7,295 nucleotides of DNA. It comes from Comamonadaceae bacterium. Lineage in GTDB: Bacteria; Pseudomonadota; Gammaproteobacteria; Burkholderiales; Burkholderiaceae_C. The DNA is taken from the NCBI GenBank assembly GCA_947458415.1, contig CANGZG010000124.1, positions 1 to 7,295 of the forward strand. The letters run 5' to 3'. Shown one piece after another: positions 5,710 to 7,295 of the stretch. Both the position numbers and the translations under genes were made by a program. Numbering within the stretch: the first letter of the stretch is position 1; the number at the start of each line of letters is the position of its first letter. Below the pieces are notes generated by a model. The model was not told the DNA's origin. It saw only the letters and a list, made by a program, of their open reading frames with translations, and ran no database searches.

Positions 5710-6972
5710 ATGCATCTGAACGAACTCAAAGCGCTTCACGTGTCTGAAGTTTTGAAGCAAGCCGAAGAACTTGAAATTGAGAACACAGGTCGAATGCGCA
5801 AGCAGGAGTTGATGTTTGCCATCATCAAAAAACGGGCGCGGGCGGGAGAGCAGGTTTTTGCCGATGGGGTGTTAGAAATATTGCCAGATGGTTTTGGCTT
5901 TTTAAGAAGCCCAGACACCAGTTACACCGCCAGCACAGACGACATTTACATCAGCCCAAGCCAAGTCAGGCGGTTCAATTTGCACACCGGCGACATGATC
6001 GAAGGTGAGGTGCGAATCCCTAAAGATGGCGAGCGTTACTTCGCCCTCACCAAGTTAGACCAAGTCAATGGTGATCTGCCGGAAAACAACAAACACAAGG
6101 TCATGTTTGAGAACTTGACGCCGTTGTTTCCCAAAGAGCAAATGCGACTTGAACGCGACATCAAAGGCGAAGAAAACATCACCGGTCGCATCATCGACAT
6201 CATTGCGCCCATCGGCAAAGGCCAACGTGCCCTGCTGGTCGCACCCCCAAAGAGCGGCAAGACCGTCATGATGCAACACATCGCACATGCTATTTCTGCA
6301 AACTACCCTGAAAGCCATGTCATGGTTTTGCTGGTCGACGAACGACCGGAAGAAGTGACTGAAATGCAGCGCAGTGTCAAAGGCGAAGTCATCGCATCGA
6401 CATTCGATGAACCAGCTGCACGTCATGTTCACGTGGCAGAAATGGTCATTGAACGAGCCAAGCGCTTGGTTGAACTCAAAAAAGATGTGGTCATATTGCT
6501 TGACTCCATCACGCGTTTAGCTCGCGCATACAACAATGTTGTGCCAAGCTCTGGAAAAGTACTGACAGGTGGCGTCGATTCCAATGCATTGCAACGACCT
6601 AAACGTTTTTTTGGTGCAGCGCGAAAAGTCGAAGAAGGCGGTTCCTTGACCATCATCGCAACCGCTTTGATCGACACAGGAAGCCGCATGGACGAGGTGA
6701 TCTTTGAAGAATTCAAAGGCACAGGTAACTGTGAAATTCACCTTGATCGCCGTTTGTATGAGAAGCGCGTCTTCCCCGCTATTCAACTCAATCGAAGTGG
6801 CACCCGCCGCGAAGAATTGCTCCTGAGTCCAGAGATTCTTCAAAAATCCAGAATATTAAGACAATTTATTTATAACCTGGATGAAATTGAATCCATGGAA
6901 TTGATGTTGAAAAACATGAAAGCCACCAAAACAAACGTAGACTTCTTCGACATGATGAGAAGAGGCGGCTAA
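5710..6972 (+). CDS. rho: Transcription termination factor Rho
   Basis: Rho is a hexameric ATP-driven RNA translocase that loads on C-rich nascent RNA and ends transcription. The 420-residue product is one longer than E. coli Rho and the key residues fall at the same numbers. The N-terminal helical RHO_N domain (about 1-47) is followed by the cold-shock-like primary RNA site with F62, F64, R66, D78, Y80, E108 and Y110. The ATPase core has Walker A APPKSGKT (178-185), catalytic E211, Walker B ending D265, the Q-loop with K283, the R-loop DTGSR (322-326) and arginine finger R366. Position 326 is Arg where E. coli has Lys, a conservative change. There is no large N-terminal insertion of the kind found in actinobacteria. 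AAGGAG lies 7 nt before the ATG, and the preceding leader is C-rich. rpmE2 follows after 79 nt. Confidence 0.98.
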   Translation: MHLNELKALHVSEVLKQAEELEIENTGRMRKQELMFAIIKKRARAGEQVFADGVLEILPDGFGFLRSPDTSYTASTDDIYISPSQVRRFNLHTGDMIEGEVRIPKDGERYFALTKLDQVNGDLPENNKHKVMFENLTPLFPKEQMRLERDIKGEENITGRIIDIIAPIGKGQRALLVAPPKSGKTVMMQHIAHAISANYPESHVMVLLVDERPEEVTEMQRSVKGEVIASTFDEPAARHVHVAEMVIERAKRLVELKKDVVILLDSITRLARAYNNVVPSSGKVLTGGVDSNALQRPKRFFGAARKVEEGGSLTIIATALIDTGSRMDEVIFEEFKGTGNCEIHLDRRLYEKRVFPAIQLNRSGTRREELLLSPEILQKSRILRQFIYNLDEIESMELMLKNMKATKTNVDFFDMMRRGG

Positions 6973-6982
6973 GAACTTAAGG

Positions 6983-6988
6983 CATAAT
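6983..6988 (+). promoter_or_regulatory. Possible -10 box for the L31 gene
   Basis: CATAAT lies 11 nt past the rho stop and 63 nt before the L31 start. No acceptable -35 or extended TG accompanies it, so it is a weak candidate. No terminator hairpin with a T run is visible between rho and the L31 gene, and readthrough from rho would also serve. Confidence 0.2.
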
Positions 6989-7051
6989 AGCCGGTTGCCG
7001 AAAAGTGCAAGGGATTGGCTCTTGTGGCTCTCGAATTGATAAGGAATCACC

Positions 7052-7295
7052 ATGAAAGAAGGCATTCACCCCGAGTACCGCGACGTATGTTTCGTTGATC
7101 TGTCCAACGGTTTCAAATTTGTCACACGCACCTGTGCCAACACCAAAGAAACCATCAAAATGGAAGATGGTCGCGAACTGCCTTTGTACAAACTCGATAC
7201 ATCCAGCGAATCTCACCCCTTCTATACGGGCACACAAAAATCCGTTGACACCATGGGCGGCCGTGTTGAGAGATTCCGTAACAAATACGGTAAGA
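7052..7295 (+). CDS. rpmE2: 50S ribosomal protein L31, type B, nearly complete (runs off the window)
   Basis: L31 bridges the large and small ribosomal subunits near the central protuberance. The 81 codons present begin MKEGIHPEYRDVCFVDLSNGFKF and contain the family block SSESHPFYTGTQKSVDTMGGRVERFRNKYGK, so only a short C-terminus is missing. It is the type B (zinc-independent) form: the CxC and CxxC zinc ligands of type A are replaced, for example SESH where type A has CSKCH, and the insert between the two blocks is longer. Two cysteines remain (C13 and C28), but their positions and spacing do not make the zinc site. AAGGA lies 7 nt before the ATG. The gene follows rho on the same strand. 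In species with both forms the type B gene is often under Zur control; I see no clear Zur-type palindrome here. Confidence 0.93.
   Translation, partial: MKEGIHPEYRDVCFVDLSNGFKFVTRTCANTKETIKMEDGRELPLYKLDTSSESHPFYTGTQKSVDTMGGRVERFRNKYGK

Noticed and set aside
6973..7051. Possible terminator after rho (CAAG...CTTG and CGG...CCG short stems) and the GGCTCT direct repeat at 7017-7031
   Set aside because: Stems are three or four base pairs without a T run, and the six-base repeat is too short to mean anything alone.

Overview
The window reads as ordinary chromosomal core sequence of a betaproteobacterium, most likely order Burkholderiales. The signs are the protein types (HU, PgsA, DnaE1, thioredoxin 1, a Rho that aligns with E. 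coli numbering, type B L31), the hupB / tRNA-Val / ppiD cluster, and the trxA / rho / rpmE2 cluster. GC content looks close to half by eye, low for that order, so I do not name a genus. I see no insertion sequence, integrase, CRISPR array, toxin-antitoxin pair or phage gene.

Layout. The left 5.1 kb is on the minus strand. Read in the direction of transcription it holds dnaE (replicative polymerase alpha subunit), pgsA (phosphatidylglycerophosphate synthase, 3 nt after the dnaE stop), a 183-nt gap with a weak terminator-like hairpin, hupB (HU; GTG start), tRNA-Val(UAC) 15 nt later, a strong intrinsic terminator, and the first 168 codons of ppiD. The right 2.1 kb is on the plus strand: trxA, rho and the first 81 codons of the type B L31 gene (rpmE2). 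The dnaE and trxA genes diverge from a 91-nt gap that holds a candidate promoter for each.

Working together. dnaE and pgsA look like one transcript. hupB, the tRNA and possibly ppiD form a second unit; the hupB-ppiD neighbourhood matches enterobacteria, where lon precedes hupB, but here dnaE-pgsA takes that place. The gene products serve replication, nucleoid structure, membrane lipid synthesis, redox and envelope protein folding, transcription termination and translation.

No undescribed system was found. The points worth a second look are regulatory: the terminator ending 14 nt before the ppiD start, the C-rich rho leader, the dnaE promoter that would give an almost leaderless mRNA, and pgsA lacking its own ribosome binding site. 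No stretch longer than 300 bases is without a gene.
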